From Pseudoalteromonas aurantia 208 (GTDB lineage: Bacteria; Pseudomonadota; Gammaproteobacteria; Enterobacterales; Alteromonadaceae), in the NCBI RefSeq assembly GCF_014858725.1, contig NZ_AQGV01000012.1:1488001-1552000 (forward strand): DNA of 64,000 nucleotides, written 5' to 3'. The notes beneath the pieces are model-generated. The model saw only the letters and a list, made by a program, of their open reading frames with translations, made no database searches and had not been told where the DNA came from. Of the stretch, positions 38,650-47,833 are shown piece after piece. Numbering within the stretch: the stretch's first letter is position 1; every line of letters starts with the position of its first letter. The position numbers were made by a program, and so were the translations under genes.

Positions 38650-39060
38650 TCAGAAAGTATAATCGCCCAAACCTTTATTTCTATTTTTCCTAGAACTGAA
38701 CCAGATATTGCCGTATGCAGCACCTAGTGCAACTTCAGTAACAATGGCTAAAAATATCCCTAAGCCAACGAACCCTCGAAAATACTCCAGAGCGCCTATT
38801 AATGCTAAAGCTATCATTGAAACCGTCAAGCCTAAGCTAATTGCTAGCCTAGAGTCTGATTCTGGAGCACACCTACCAGCCCAAGCAATAATTGATATTC
38901 CTAAAAACAAAATTGCAGCCCTTCTGCTGATAAAAAATGCAGAATCATGCCCTTCAATTTGAAATAAATTGAATATTACTTCAGGAGTAAACAAAAGAGT
39001 TATACATAGACCAAAAGTTATCAATGCCGTCATAACACTCAAATTTTTAAAACTAACCAT
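38650..39060 (-). CDS. small four-helix membrane protein
   Basis: A 136-residue protein with four hydrophobic segments (ALITFGLCITLLF, RRAAILFLGISIIAW, LGLTVSMIALALIGAL, GIFLAIVTEVALGAAYG). Similar small membrane proteins fall in uncharacterised DUF families. The ATG at 39060 is preceded by GGGAGG. A GTTAGGG before it resembles an integron cassette core, but there is no matching core after the stop. Confidence 0.6.
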   Translation of the reverse strand: MVSFKNLSVMTALITFGLCITLLFTPEVIFNLFQIEGHDSAFFISRRAAILFLGISIIAWAGRCAPESDSRLAISLGLTVSMIALALIGALEYFRGFVGLGIFLAIVTEVALGAAYGNIWFSSRKNRNKGLGDYTF

Positions 39061-39081
39061 ACTCCTCCCTAACGAGCTCAT

Positions 39082-39487
39082 TAAGTTTTATAAAAAGAAA
39101 AACTAATTTCTTCGCTTATTGTCAAAAACGATAAAAATGTACATAAACCATTGAGTAGGTTGTAAATGGACCAAATATAAACTCTACCGCTTCAATACCC
39201 AAATAATACGTAGTGTATTTATTAGCGACAATAAGTAACGTCAACTGCACATAGTCATTGTTAGCGTCACTTAAATTTTATGAAACCTGCTTTTGAAAAC
39301 AAGTTTCATAGAACCACAATTCAACAGCACTAAACCTTTATTGATTTGCGTGCCCCTTCTCAGTAAGATTCAAGAGCCTAATAAAGTTATAAACATGCTT
39401 TATCTACCTTTATTTAATCACTTTAACGTATGATAAAGCTGCGCAGTTAACCCGCCACACTCAAAAAGCATTCACATAGGATATTTC
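39082..39487. other. intergenic region, no gene seen
   Basis: About 400 AT-rich bases between the small membrane protein and the monooxygenase gene. I see no convincing frame or repeat. The promoter of the membrane protein should be near 39080-39150. Confidence 0.3.
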
Positions 39488-39802
39488 TCAGACATACATT
39501 AGCACCAAGTTATCAGATATCTCTTTCGTTAACTGACGGATCACTGGTGGGTCTATCATTAATGCTTCTAAAGTAGTCATAACACCTGTATCTATCCTCC
39601 AATCTAAATACCGCTGGTAGACTTTTAAAGATTGCCATTTAGAAATAAAAATAATGAGTTCCGTATCCACTTCGCTATAAATGGATATATCTATAAAACC
39701 ACTAAATTTATGGGTGTCAGGAAGGTACTCTGTCAATAATTGTAAGAATTTTTCCTTGTTTCTTTGTTTAACCTTTGCCTCCAAAATAACTGTAATACTC
39801 AT
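39488..39802 (-). CDS. antibiotic biosynthesis monooxygenase (ABM) domain protein
   Basis: A 104-residue ferredoxin-fold protein with the ABM pattern (VILEAKVKQRNKEKFLQLLTEYLPDTHKFSGFIDISIY ... FISKWQSLKVYQRYLDWR). Members are cofactor-free quinol monooxygenases or heme-degrading enzymes. Its ATG overlaps the stop of the NTF2-like gene (ATGA), so the two are co-translated. Confidence 0.78.
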   Translation of the reverse strand: MSITVILEAKVKQRNKEKFLQLLTEYLPDTHKFSGFIDISIYSEVDTELIIFISKWQSLKVYQRYLDWRIDTGVMTTLEALMIDPPVIRQLTKEISDNLVLMYV

Positions 39803-40272
39803 GGCTTTACTCCAACTGCACGCTTGAAACTATCCATATCATAATAATCTTTTTGAGCAATTATTTTTCCGTCATCATTAATCGATGTCGTGCTTATACC
39901 TTTTAATGAAAAAACCTTTCTGGTAATTTTTGACTCTCCCCAATTACCATTAAAAGTGCCACCGTAAGTCCATTCGTAAATAATAGTATTGCCACTTATG
40001 TAAACGTCACCGCTTCTGTACCAATACATATCTTTAACGTAACCCATAAAATAATTAATAATTGCCGGCGCAACTTTTTCTTTACCTACTTTAGTTGTAT
40101 TCGTTGCCAAATCATACCAAACAACATCTGGTGCGAAGTAACTTTTAATAGCAGCTTTGTTATGAGTATTCCAAGAATTAAAATAGCTATCTAACACTTC
40201 TTCAACATTGCTCGCCGTCGCCGAAAAGCTGAACAAAAACAATAAGCACATAAATACATAATTTTTCATCAC
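39799..40272 (-). CDS. secreted NTF2/SnoaL-like protein
   Basis: A 157-residue protein with a signal peptide (SATA, about residue 20) and an NTF2-like fold (VLDSYFNSWNTHNKAAIKSYFAPDVVWYDLATN). Coupled to the ABM gene by an ATGA overlap and preceded by an AraC regulator on the same strand, so the three probably form one functional group. A second SnoaL-like gene is at 32.87 kb. Confidence 0.75.
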   Translation of the reverse strand: MMKNYVFMCLLFLFSFSATASNVEEVLDSYFNSWNTHNKAAIKSYFAPDVVWYDLATNTTKVGKEKVAPAIINYFMGYVKDMYWYRSGDVYISGNTIIYEWTYGGTFNGNWGESKITRKVFSLKGISTTSINDDGKIIAQKDYYDMDSFKRAVGVKP

Positions 40273-40369
40273 TACCCCCTATATTAAGAACTCAAAAACG
40301 AGTGAGGCAATCATAATAAGAGGGTAAAAACAGTGCTAACTCAAAAACGTCAAAAATAGTCTCTTTTTG

Positions 40370-41233
40370 TCAGATATTGATATTTTTCATTTCCCTTGGG
40401 GTTTTACCATGAATAGATTTATATAATTTGATGAAATGAGAGATATTACTATAACCAACATCTACAGCACATTGGGTAACGCTAGAGCCATTAGCCAATA
40501 ATTGAGCTGCTTTTATCATTTTCTTTTCAATTAACCACTGTTTTGGGGGTTTTCCATACTTTTTTTTAAAATCACGATTAAAACTAGATAGGCTTCGACC
40601 GCTTAAGCTGGCAAAATCGGCAACAGAAAGGTTTTTGTCGTAATTCTCAAGCATAAGGTTTGTTATATTACGATTTTTTTTGTGCTGCTCGGAGGATGCC
40701 AATGTTGCCAAAATATCAGCTCGATTATTAGCATAGATCAAGTGTAGGAATTCCGTGATTTTTATCTTTAAGAGATCTCTACTATTTTCAAAATCTGCAT
40801 AAACACCGTAGAGCGCAGTAAAGTACTTTTCTATATGAATACTAGAGTTGATTTTACAAACAACCGATTCTGAAAATGCCGGCTTCTCAAGTGCTATTTT
40901 TGGTGCCAAAAAAGAGTTAATGATGTCATGCTCAATGAAAATTAAGTACATCTCAACTAAGTTATCAACGGTGACAAAGTCAGAAATCAAATATGTATCT
41001 CTGGGCATGAACAAAATCTCACCAGCGCATGTCGTTATCAATTCACCTGATGATGTTTGTACTTCCACATAGCCTTTTAATACAAAGATAAAGCAGTGCG
41101 AGATACAAACCTTTTCCTGATTTAATAAGTTATGAGCTAACCTTTTAAACAAAATACACGATTGATAATCATAAAAAAACGTCTTTATATTCGGGTGTGA
41201 ATATAGCGCTCTAGGTAATGTTAAAAATTTCAT
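40370..41233 (-). CDS. AraC family transcriptional regulator
   Basis: A 287-residue regulator with an N-terminal cupin-like region and a C-terminal pair of HTH motifs (LSVADFASLSGRSLSSFNRDFKKKYGKPPKQWL and SVTQCAVDVGYSNISHFIKLYKSIHGKTPREM). An AAGGAA sits upstream of the ATG. It lies 97 bases before the NTF2/ABM pair on the same strand and is inferred to regulate it. Confidence 0.88.
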   Translation of the reverse strand: MKFLTLPRALYSHPNIKTFFYDYQSCILFKRLAHNLLNQEKVCISHCFIFVLKGYVEVQTSSGELITTCAGEILFMPRDTYLISDFVTVDNLVEMYLIFIEHDIINSFLAPKIALEKPAFSESVVCKINSSIHIEKYFTALYGVYADFENSRDLLKIKITEFLHLIYANNRADILATLASSEQHKKNRNITNLMLENYDKNLSVADFASLSGRSLSSFNRDFKKKYGKPPKQWLIEKKMIKAAQLLANGSSVTQCAVDVGYSNISHFIKLYKSIHGKTPREMKNINI

Positions 41234-41838
41234 ATGATTTAACTGTTCCTTATATTAATAGAAACTGTATCGTAGATAAATAAAAGGCGCTTCCAAAATT
41301 TAATTTTTGGAGAAACTAAAATGAACAATGCTAATATTCCTCCGTACCTAAAAGTCTCACTCAAACTTCCAATACATACAATGCGTTTCACACGGTATTA
41401 GCCTCCGATTTCGTGGGTTAGCCTAAAAATAAACCTTAGCTACAATTAGTTTGTCAATTAACCAAATAGTAGAAACCAATATAAATATATAATACTTTTA
41501 ATTAGTTAGATAGCAATACGTAGTAATAGGATTTTAGTTGGCCACAGATGCAACTAACGTTGCGTTGAACCCCGAATGTAGACGGAAAAGTGGTGCAACA
41601 ACAACCTCCTTTAGCTTTAACAATAAGTAACCGCCTAATTATTTAGAGCAATTTGAAACTGCGAAGTTGTGGACTTTTCAGCTTTTAATAGCCTGCTATT
41701 AGTAACATGTCTTGGGACAGGCATAACTCTACCACACCTTATGCCTGTCTCTACGTACTCTAGTGCACCGAATACGCTCGTATTGAGGCGCTTTTTAGTA
41801 ACGGGTTAACACAAAAGCACTACTTACTATTGGACCAG
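41234..41838. other. intergenic region with hairpins and a duplicated gene tail
   Basis: About 600 bases without a gene. It contains a small TCCAAAA/TTTTGGA hairpin (about 41292-41311), a GAGCAATTTG-type block also seen near 56.25 kb, and at 41688-41749 a copy of the last codons and REP-like hairpin that follow the 37.64 kb gene. It looks like a decayed or rearranged segment. Confidence 0.45.
41716..41749. repeat. REP-like hairpin, second copy
   Basis: GACAGGCATAA/TTATGCCTGTC with the same 12-base loop as at 38550-38581. The preceding AATAGC-TGCTATTAGTAACATG is shared too. Confidence 0.7.
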
Positions 41839-42828
41839 CTAGATCTGCCGCGGTGAATGGGATACATCCCGATAAAAATAACGCTCACAAATGCTTGGAT
41901 TAATCCGCTTAATAACGTGTGATATCGACGCAACAACTAGCACAGAGAATACCAACCTTCCCCAAAATATCGTATTAAAGTCAGCGCCTATTAGCATGAT
42001 CAACAGCGTATCTTCAATTAAACTATGGAGCAAATTGAGCAACATGATCGCAGTGAATACATCTCTCGCTGAGATATGTCCCTTCTTCGCTTCATTGATC
42101 AATAAGCCGCCACCAAACGACAAACCAAGCGTGATCCCGATAATGGTTAAGTTGGTTGCGTCCTTGCTGATCCCAAGCAGCCTTAAGAACGGCCTTAACA
42201 AGATTGCCATGAGTTTTTCAACGCCTAGTACCTTTAAAATTTTGAGTAGCAGTAATAATACTGAGATCACCATAAAGATAACGGCAAAGTTCTTGAGCTG
42301 TTCAATAGCCCAAGCAAAATAGCTAATGTCTCCCGATACTTCAGGTTGCCATAGCACGGTCGCAGAGTAGTTAAGCAAGTCCCCGTATTCATAACTGAGG
42401 TTGAGCAGCCATGCCAAGACCAAGCTTCCACCGACTCTCACTGACAAGGTAGCGAGCCAACTCACACCAGCCTTTTTAGCTATCGCCCCCTCGATCGGCA
42501 ACGAATGCGCTAGCAGCATCATGCTACCTAAAACGGAGGCCTGAGCAACCGTTAAAGGAACATCGGAATTAATCAGCACGATCAGCCCTGCATAGATATT
42601 AATGAGTAAGGTTGTAGCCCATACCAACCCCACTTCTTTAGGTAGTCCGACGCTTTCCATTATGGGGCTTAACCATTCGCTAAGGATCACGATCCCTCCA
42701 AGCTCTTCAACAACCTTTATGGCAATGATGATTGGGATCATAATTCGAAAAAGCGTCGAAGTGACATTGAAGATCTCTTTAAAGAGCTCTTGAAAAAATT
42801 GATAAATGGATTTCATTATTACAGCCAT
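41839..42828 (-). CDS. nucleoside recognition (Gate) domain membrane protein
   Basis: A 329-residue integral membrane protein with about eight segments and the Gate/nucleoside-recognition pattern (FRIMIPIIIAIKVVEELGGIVILSEWLSPIMESVGLPKEVGLVWATTLLINIYAG and GGGLLINEAKKGHIS). Family members are transporters, sporulation or ferrous-iron/nucleoside proteins. It is divergent from an Lrp/AsnC regulator that probably controls it; amino-acid or nucleoside export is a reasonable inference. Start could also be the ATG four codons later. Confidence 0.8.
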   Translation of the reverse strand: MAVIMKSIYQFFQELFKEIFNVTSTLFRIMIPIIIAIKVVEELGGIVILSEWLSPIMESVGLPKEVGLVWATTLLINIYAGLIVLINSDVPLTVAQASVLGSMMLLAHSLPIEGAIAKKAGVSWLATLSVRVGGSLVLAWLLNLSYEYGDLLNYSATVLWQPEVSGDISYFAWAIEQLKNFAVIFMVISVLLLLLKILKVLGVEKLMAILLRPFLRLLGISKDATNLTIIGITLGLSFGGGLLINEAKKGHISARDVFTAIMLLNLLHSLIEDTLLIMLIGADFNTIFWGRLVFSVLVVASISHVIKRINPSICERYFYRDVSHSPRQI

Positions 42829-42969
42829 GGTTCACTTGTATTGTATGAACACATCTTATCGTGATTAGTGCAATCAAAATTTCTAATTTATCTTTGAAAG
42901 TTATCTTTAATTTTTTAATTGTCGTAATATTAAAAATTATTGGTCGCTAAATGATACTTTTGAGAAATT

Positions 42970-43437
42970 ATGGAAATAGATCGTATAGATAGACGTATTC
43001 TTGTAGAGTTGCAAAAAAATAATCGAATTCCTAATCAGAGATTGGCTGAGCTTATTGGTTTATCCCCGCCAGCCTGTCTAAAGCGAGTGAAGCGCTTGAG
43101 AAGCGAGGGCGTGATTGTTGGTGATGTCTCTATCATCAATCCTGATCTCACGGGCAATAAAATGACTATGGTTGTATCTGTGGAAATGGAGCGCGACCGA
43201 GGGGACATCTATCAGATATTTCGTCGCTCTATTTTAAATGCGGCAGAAGTAACTCAGTGCTACCAAATTTCAGGAAGCTATGACTTCATGTTGATAGTGA
43301 CAGTGAAAGACATTCAAGCCTATGAAAATTTCGTTGAGAGAGTACTGCGAAAAGATTTAAACATTCGTAAGTTTCACAGCTCTGTCTCAATGAGAACCGT
43401 GAAATATAGTACAGTGGTTAACTTAGACGAGTCATAA
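42970..43437 (+). CDS. Lrp/AsnC family transcriptional regulator
   Basis: A 155-residue regulator with the N-terminal AsnC HTH (IDRRILVELQKNNRIPNQRLAELIGLSPPACLKRVKRLRSEGVI) and a C-terminal RAM/AsnC effector domain (CYQISGSYDFMLIVTVKDIQAYENFVERVL). Binds amino acids in most family members. Divergent from the Gate-domain membrane protein. Confidence 0.92.
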   Translation: MEIDRIDRRILVELQKNNRIPNQRLAELIGLSPPACLKRVKRLRSEGVIVGDVSIINPDLTGNKMTMVVSVEMERDRGDIYQIFRRSILNAAEVTQCYQISGSYDFMLIVTVKDIQAYENFVERVLRKDLNIRKFHSSVSMRTVKYSTVVNLDES

Positions 43438-43777
43438 CCGCGAATTTAAAAACAGACGTACAGCTTTGAACCTTACAAAGAACCTAGTCGCAAGTTGCTG
43501 GCTGAGCACTTAAGTTGCTTAGCCGCTGGCGTAGTCGTTGATGAGTTCCATAATTTAATCCTTTTCTAATCAAGGGAGCGTTGATTGAAAAGCAGGTAAA
43601 AACGGCGCTACCTTATGTCTGCTCGATCTTACTTTATAACTATATTGGTTTTCACTAAGCAATGCTGAATAGCCACATATCAGACAAACTAAAGATTTTT
43701 TAATTAATAAAAAATTGACTATCACCGCAGTCAAATAAAACTGTATTTCCTATTGGCTGTGATCCGACGCATACTTG
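43438..43777. other. intergenic region between the Lrp gene and the integron remnant
   Basis: About 340 bases with no supported gene. It contains a GTAGTCGTTGAT block that recurs near 53.88 and 56.21 kb. On the minus strand CTATAAC follows the MmcQ-like stop, a possible degenerate attC core. Confidence 0.35.
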
Positions 43778-44134
43778 TTATAGGTTTAACTCGCGTTGTG
43801 ATTTTTTGCTTAATGTTGAGCAAGCCTTACGATAAGACCAACTGATCAGCTCTAATAAATAGTCTGGATCAAATTCACTCACGTTAACAATTGTGATCCA
43901 GTGAAAGCGATGCATGTACCGAGCTGGTTTTACACCAGGTTGATCAGTTAGCTCCAAAAACCTTTCAGGAGATACACGGACGCTAAAACGCCAGCGTTCT
44001 GGTTCACTTGTTTTAAAGTAAGCAAAGTTTCGCGCCCGTACTTTATATGTCAGTATATTCGAAGGCTCCCCTCTTTCGGCTACTGTAACGTCAGTAAAGC
44101 TCAGGCAAAGGTCCTTTACATCAGATACGTGCAT
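43778..44134 (-). CDS. MmcQ/YjbR family protein, possible integron cassette
   Basis: A 118-residue protein of the MmcQ/YjbR fold (CyaY-like DNA-binding family): ERGEPSNILTYKVRARNFAYF, WRFSVRVSPERFLELTDQPGVKPARYMHRFHWITI. The ATG at 44134 has GGAG five bases upstream and follows a GTTAAAT core, the layout of a gene cassette. The core after the stop (CTATAAC) is a poor complement. Function unknown. Confidence 0.7.
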   Translation of the reverse strand: MHVSDVKDLCLSFTDVTVAERGEPSNILTYKVRARNFAYFKTSEPERWRFSVRVSPERFLELTDQPGVKPARYMHRFHWITIVNVSEFDPDYLLELISWSYRKACSTLSKKSQRELNL

Positions 44135-44800
44135 GGTTTCTCCTAAACATTTAACGACCCTGTAGATTAAGCGTTGTAACATTATTTTTTATTAATGCCT
44201 CAACCTTAGCCGAGTTCCTATTTTGACTCAATCGTTGAGTCACTTTCTACTATCCGCTTCATTATTTCATTTGAGGGCTGTTTTGTGCGTTTTTTTAGCT
44301 GAATACGTGGTTTTATTGAGGTTAATAGAGCGACTCCTCTTTAATGTAAATCAATGATGTCATAGCCATTGATCTGACCTATAGAACTAAAGTAACCATC
44401 TGATTAATATGAAGTTAGATGCTTAACTGCTGTCGACTAACTCATATTTAAAGCGAGTTAAGACTGCTTCGCCATACGACTTTTATTAAGTGTATGGTGT
44501 TATAAAGCAAGTCATTTTCACTTTTTCAGAACCAACCATCAACTCTATTACTCCTTTAGTCATAACACGCTTCTCTTATGTGCATCTGTAATAGCATGTA
44601 ATGGCGAGCTTGAAGGAGATTTGCCACACTCACTTTCAACATACATCGTAAATACAAAAGGAACGGTATAAAACTTACCGTATTTTATGCCTGTCCCGTT
44701 TCATTTGTACGTCCATTATTTCCAATCTTAGTGGATGATAAAAGAAAGCAACATGACGATGCAAGATACATAAAACTCACCGTTTAATAAGGAGATAACA
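44135..44800. other. repeat-rich spacer
   Basis: The first about 200 bases (44149-44350) match 49336-49530 and partly 50355-50410: AACGA-CCTGTAGA, then TTTTTTATT-ATG-CTCAACC and GCCGAGTTCCTA. A TTATGCCTGTCCCG sequence at 44690 resembles one arm of the REP-like repeats. The plus-strand promoter of the next gene should lie in the last 150 bases. Confidence 0.45.
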
Positions 44801-45859
44801 ATGTCTCACGTTGTATATAAAAAAGCACACTGCCTCGGTGGCCAAACACTTAACCAATACCGCACCGAGCAAATGAGTGAACCGCGCTGGAAATATGCTA
44901 AACAAAACCTGGGCATAACCAATTCTGATTTAGATAGTAACTTTGATTTCATCAATAGCGCAGTGTTAAACCGTGATGCTAATAACCAACTACTCCTCAC
45001 TACCACTGGCTTATTTGGCCCCATAAGAACTGGCACATTAATCCATTTAGACCCTTTATCTGCCAATCAAGTCATCCAAAGTCAGCAAGCCCCTGTAAAC
45101 CCAGAGGCTGATCTGATAACCAGACTCAACAATCTGCATGATGAGCATACAGGCATACCGCCAAGTAACGACTTAGCGCTGTGTGTAAATGGTTTTTGGA
45201 CATCCGCGACAAATAGCGCAGGAATAACAGGATTAGACGGTTCCGCCAATGTTTTTGGTAGTACAGGACAACTGATCTGCGATGTTGACGAACTTAATTT
45301 CCCTTTACTAACGTATGGTACTACCTGTAAGTCACAACACACCTACTTAGACACTTTAGCCTATTATGGTGGCACCTTATTGGCACCCAAAGAAGAATTT
45401 TCGCTCGGCTTTAGCCAAGATTTATGGGGTATTCAATACGATCAAAAACTACCACAGTACATCACTGACTATCAATTTAGTGCAAAAAAAGCGGGGGGAT
45501 TATTTGTCGAACATCATCCTTTTCCGCACATTTGGTTGCCTGCTCATGGAAAAGACCCCGCATTTGGCAATCACACGGTTTCTCGTATTTTACTCGGACG
45601 CAGGCTAGATAAAACGCATGAAGACAGTTACTATCGCCCAGTCACAATACAGCAATACCACTTTACCATGTTTGAAATTCCGCTAGACGGCAGCGCGCTT
45701 GCCATTCGGCCGCAATGCATCCATAACGATAGCTTTACCGAAGGCGCACAAACTGTATTTTTAGCAAATACACCTGCCAACACCGTTGCTTTGCGCCACA
45801 GTGCACCTATTAATAAAATGTCAGCAGGTGGTACTTCTGTATCTCATTTAGAAGAATAA
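44801..45859 (+). CDS. protein of unknown function, 352 aa
   Basis: Soluble 352-residue protein with an AAGGAG six bases before the ATG. No signal or membrane segment and no family recognised. The C-terminal half has a His-rich segment (FVEHHPFPHIWLPAHGKD), which might bind a metal. It is on the plus strand, opposite to the integron cassettes on either side, so it is probably not a cassette. Confidence 0.65.
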   Translation: MSHVVYKKAHCLGGQTLNQYRTEQMSEPRWKYAKQNLGITNSDLDSNFDFINSAVLNRDANNQLLLTTTGLFGPIRTGTLIHLDPLSANQVIQSQQAPVNPEADLITRLNNLHDEHTGIPPSNDLALCVNGFWTSATNSAGITGLDGSANVFGSTGQLICDVDELNFPLLTYGTTCKSQHTYLDTLAYYGGTLLAPKEEFSLGFSQDLWGIQYDQKLPQYITDYQFSAKKAGGLFVEHHPFPHIWLPAHGKDPAFGNHTVSRILLGRRLDKTHEDSYYRPVTIQQYHFTMFEIPLDGSALAIRPQCIHNDSFTEGAQTVFLANTPANTVALRHSAPINKMSAGGTSVSHLEE

Positions 45860-46080
45860 TGAATATTTAATTGCAACGACTTACATATCTGAAAAGCCAA
45901 TTTCAATAAGTAACGTCGTTGCTTGCCCCTCTATTGCATTTTATGCCTGTTTCATCAAATCATAAGGGTCGTGTCATTAATTTAAAAAATAAGCATAAAA
46001 CAACTGCATATTAGGCTATCTCATCTTATGTGCTGCCTTTTGAATCTAGGAACTGTCTAGTGAAAGCTGGGAAGTCCATA

Positions 46081-46182
46081 GTTCAACGCCTCGCTTAACC
46101 GGCACAAAATAGCATGCTAAAATTAGCGACGAAGGAGCGCAAGCCTGCTGTTTTGCGTCCTTGGTTAAAGCGTTTGCTAGCT
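46081..46182 (-). other. attC site following the 46.18 kb cassette
   Basis: Read on the minus strand: R'' AGCTAGC (overlapping the stop), L'' AACGCTTTAACC, a variable centre, L' GGTTAAGCGAGGC, R' GTTGAAC. The long imperfect inverted repeat with an extra unpaired stretch is the attC layout. Confidence 0.75.
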
Positions 46183-46572
46183 AGCAGCAAACACATATTT
46201 GCGGCCCAAATAAATAAAGTGTACTGCAACAGTCATTGGTATGAGCAGCCACATTAATTCGATATCCACACCTAACATAAATGCACACCCAAGGATTGAG
46301 CAAAAGCCGCAGATTATAAATAAACGTAATTTAGTAAACGACAAGAAATATCTGCTTGGCTCTAGAATATGCATTAAGACGGAGATAAACGCAAACATGC
46401 CAAGAAAGCCTCCAACTTCAATAAGTAGCATAACCATCGCACCATAATAACCATCTAATATACCCACAATTGAGATGGGTATAGTGATTAAGCCTAGTCC
46501 TAAAAGTATGACTAAAGGACCAAACCCAATTATGGCTTCAACAATGATCAAGAATTTGTATATTGGTCTCAT
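46177..46572 (-). CDS. integron cassette: four-helix membrane protein
   Basis: A 131-residue protein with four hydrophobic segments and no recognised family. It has no clear ribosome binding site, which is common in cassettes. The core before it (GTTAGCT) complements the core at its stop (AGCTAGC) at six of seven positions, as expected for an integron cassette. Confidence 0.7.
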   Translation of the reverse strand: MRPIYKFLIIVEAIIGFGPLVILLGLGLITIPISIVGILDGYYGAMVMLLIEVGGFLGMFAFISVLMHILEPSRYFLSFTKLRLFIICGFCSILGCAFMLGVDIELMWLLIPMTVAVHFIYLGRKYVFAAS

Positions 46573-46577
46573 TTGCT

Positions 46578-46637
46578 AGCTAACTATTTAGTATTTATAC
46601 GGCACGTTGTTTGTGCTGCATAATCTCTAGTTGGACT
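46578..46637 (-). other. short attC-like site, type 1
   Basis: About 60 bases with GTATTTATAC/GGCAC-GTTGTTT-GTGCTGCATAA symmetry, cores AGCTAAC and TTGGAC (plus). Closely related to the site at 48687-48745. Confidence 0.6.
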
Positions 46638-46988
46638 GAGCCGCTACCTGCTCGGTGTGTCAGAGTTGGTGTTATTTATGCTATGGGAATTTGCTTTTAC
46701 TGGCATAACTTGTCTTATGCCTATTTTATCAGCTTATCTTTCATGCTTAAGCCATCCCTGCATTACTCAGTACGTTTTATCCTGCCATTAGAGCTAATTT
46801 TCGCCGATTTATCAATGATATTTTCACCGAGCACGCACTCTTCTAGCCCGAACACTTAAGCAGGTTAACGCGTTGATTTAATTCAGCAAGCTCTGCTGCT
46901 AACTCGTTCGTGCTAATTTCATACTCTCTTCACTTGAATTAACCCTTTCGTTAAATCGTAAGATAAAATGGGATAAAATGGGATAAAA
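46638..46988. other. spacer without a recognised gene
   Basis: About 350 bases, probably the remains of a cassette lost by deletion. Near the end GGGATAAAAT is repeated in tandem before the 78-bp repeat. No supported frame. Confidence 0.35.
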
Positions 46989-47066
46989 TGGGACAGGCAC
47001 ACAATTATACGCTCAACATTGCAATGTAACACCACCCTATTATGCAAGAAATTTGTGACTGTCCCA
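46989..47066. repeat. 78-bp palindrome-ended repeat, copy 1
   Basis: Begins TGGGACAGGCAC and ends GTGACTGTCCCA, an imperfect inverted repeat. Nearly identical to 47511-47588; partial copies at about 49566 and 50427. Probably a REP/MITE-like sequence linked to the Y1 transposase family. Confidence 0.75.
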
Positions 47067-47480
47067 CCTTACTCCATCAAGCAACAACTGAAGATGAAGC
47101 CCTTTTGGCGTTAGAGCACTTTGGTGATAAATGGGATGAAAAGTACCCTCAAATCAGTCGCTCCTGGACGGCTCATTGGGATAATCTCAATACTCTATTT
47201 AGCTACCCTCAAGATATTCGTAAAGCTATCTACACGACAAATGCTATTGAATCTCTGAACAGTGTGATCAGAAAAGCGACCAAGAAACGTAAACTGTTCC
47301 CGAAAGATGAATCGGCTAGCAAGGTGGTGTACTTAGCTATAATGGATGCTTCCAAGAGGTGGACAATGCCTATTCATCACTGGAAGCAAGCTCTAAACCG
47401 TTTTATGATTATGTTTGAAGACCGACTAACTCAATACTTGTAACCAAGAGCAGTTACACAGAATTATTGACAGGGTCGCT
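47067..47480 (+). pseudogene. IS256-family transposase, C-terminal remnant
   Basis: About 125 residues of the C-terminal part of an IS256 (MULE-type) transposase: DKWDEKYPQISRSWTAHWDNLNTLFSYP, IRKAIYTTNAIESLNSVIRKATKKRKLFP. The catalytic N-terminal part is absent. The right IS end (ACAGAATTATTGACAGGGTCGCT) follows the stop. It is bracketed by the two 78-bp repeats. Confidence 0.88.
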
Positions 47481-47510
47481 AATTGGATAAAATGGGACAG
47501 GTGGATAAAA

Positions 47511-47588
47511 TGGGACAGGCACACAGTTATACGCTCAACATTGCAATATAACGCCACCCTATTATGCAAGAAATTTGTGACTGTCCCA
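47511..47588. repeat. 78-bp palindrome-ended repeat, copy 2
   Basis: Same start and end as copy 1, with a few substitutions. It also has the extra GGATAAAATGGGACAGG block before it. Confidence 0.75.
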
Positions 47589-47833
47589 CCTTACTTTCAT
47601 TTAGGCATAGTGCCTCTGCGAATCCATAAGGAAGTGGACAAAAGTAGGCAACGATGAGATCGCAATAAGAGAGCCTCACGATGTGTTTGCCGTAAGCAAC
47701 TTGCTTAACAGCCACATCGACAGACGAAATAAACGAATTTTTATATTGATTTTTAGAGTTAGCCGTCACTGTATAAAAACGGCCAAAAAGAACATTAGTA
47801 CCTATTGACAGAGTTAAGGCTCATATGTGTTCA
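47589..47833 (-). other. cassette remnant
   Basis: The minus strand has a short open frame (MTANSKNQYKNSFISS to CLNES), cut at the 78-bp repeat. A CCTTAAC core follows the esterase stop (about 47813-47819), a possible half attC. Too little to call a gene. Confidence 0.35.

Noticed and set aside
38650..39081. Possible further integron cassette (GTTAGGG core before the small membrane protein)
   Set aside because: No complementary core or hairpin follows the stop, and it lies 5 kb outside the recognised array; kept as an ordinary gene.
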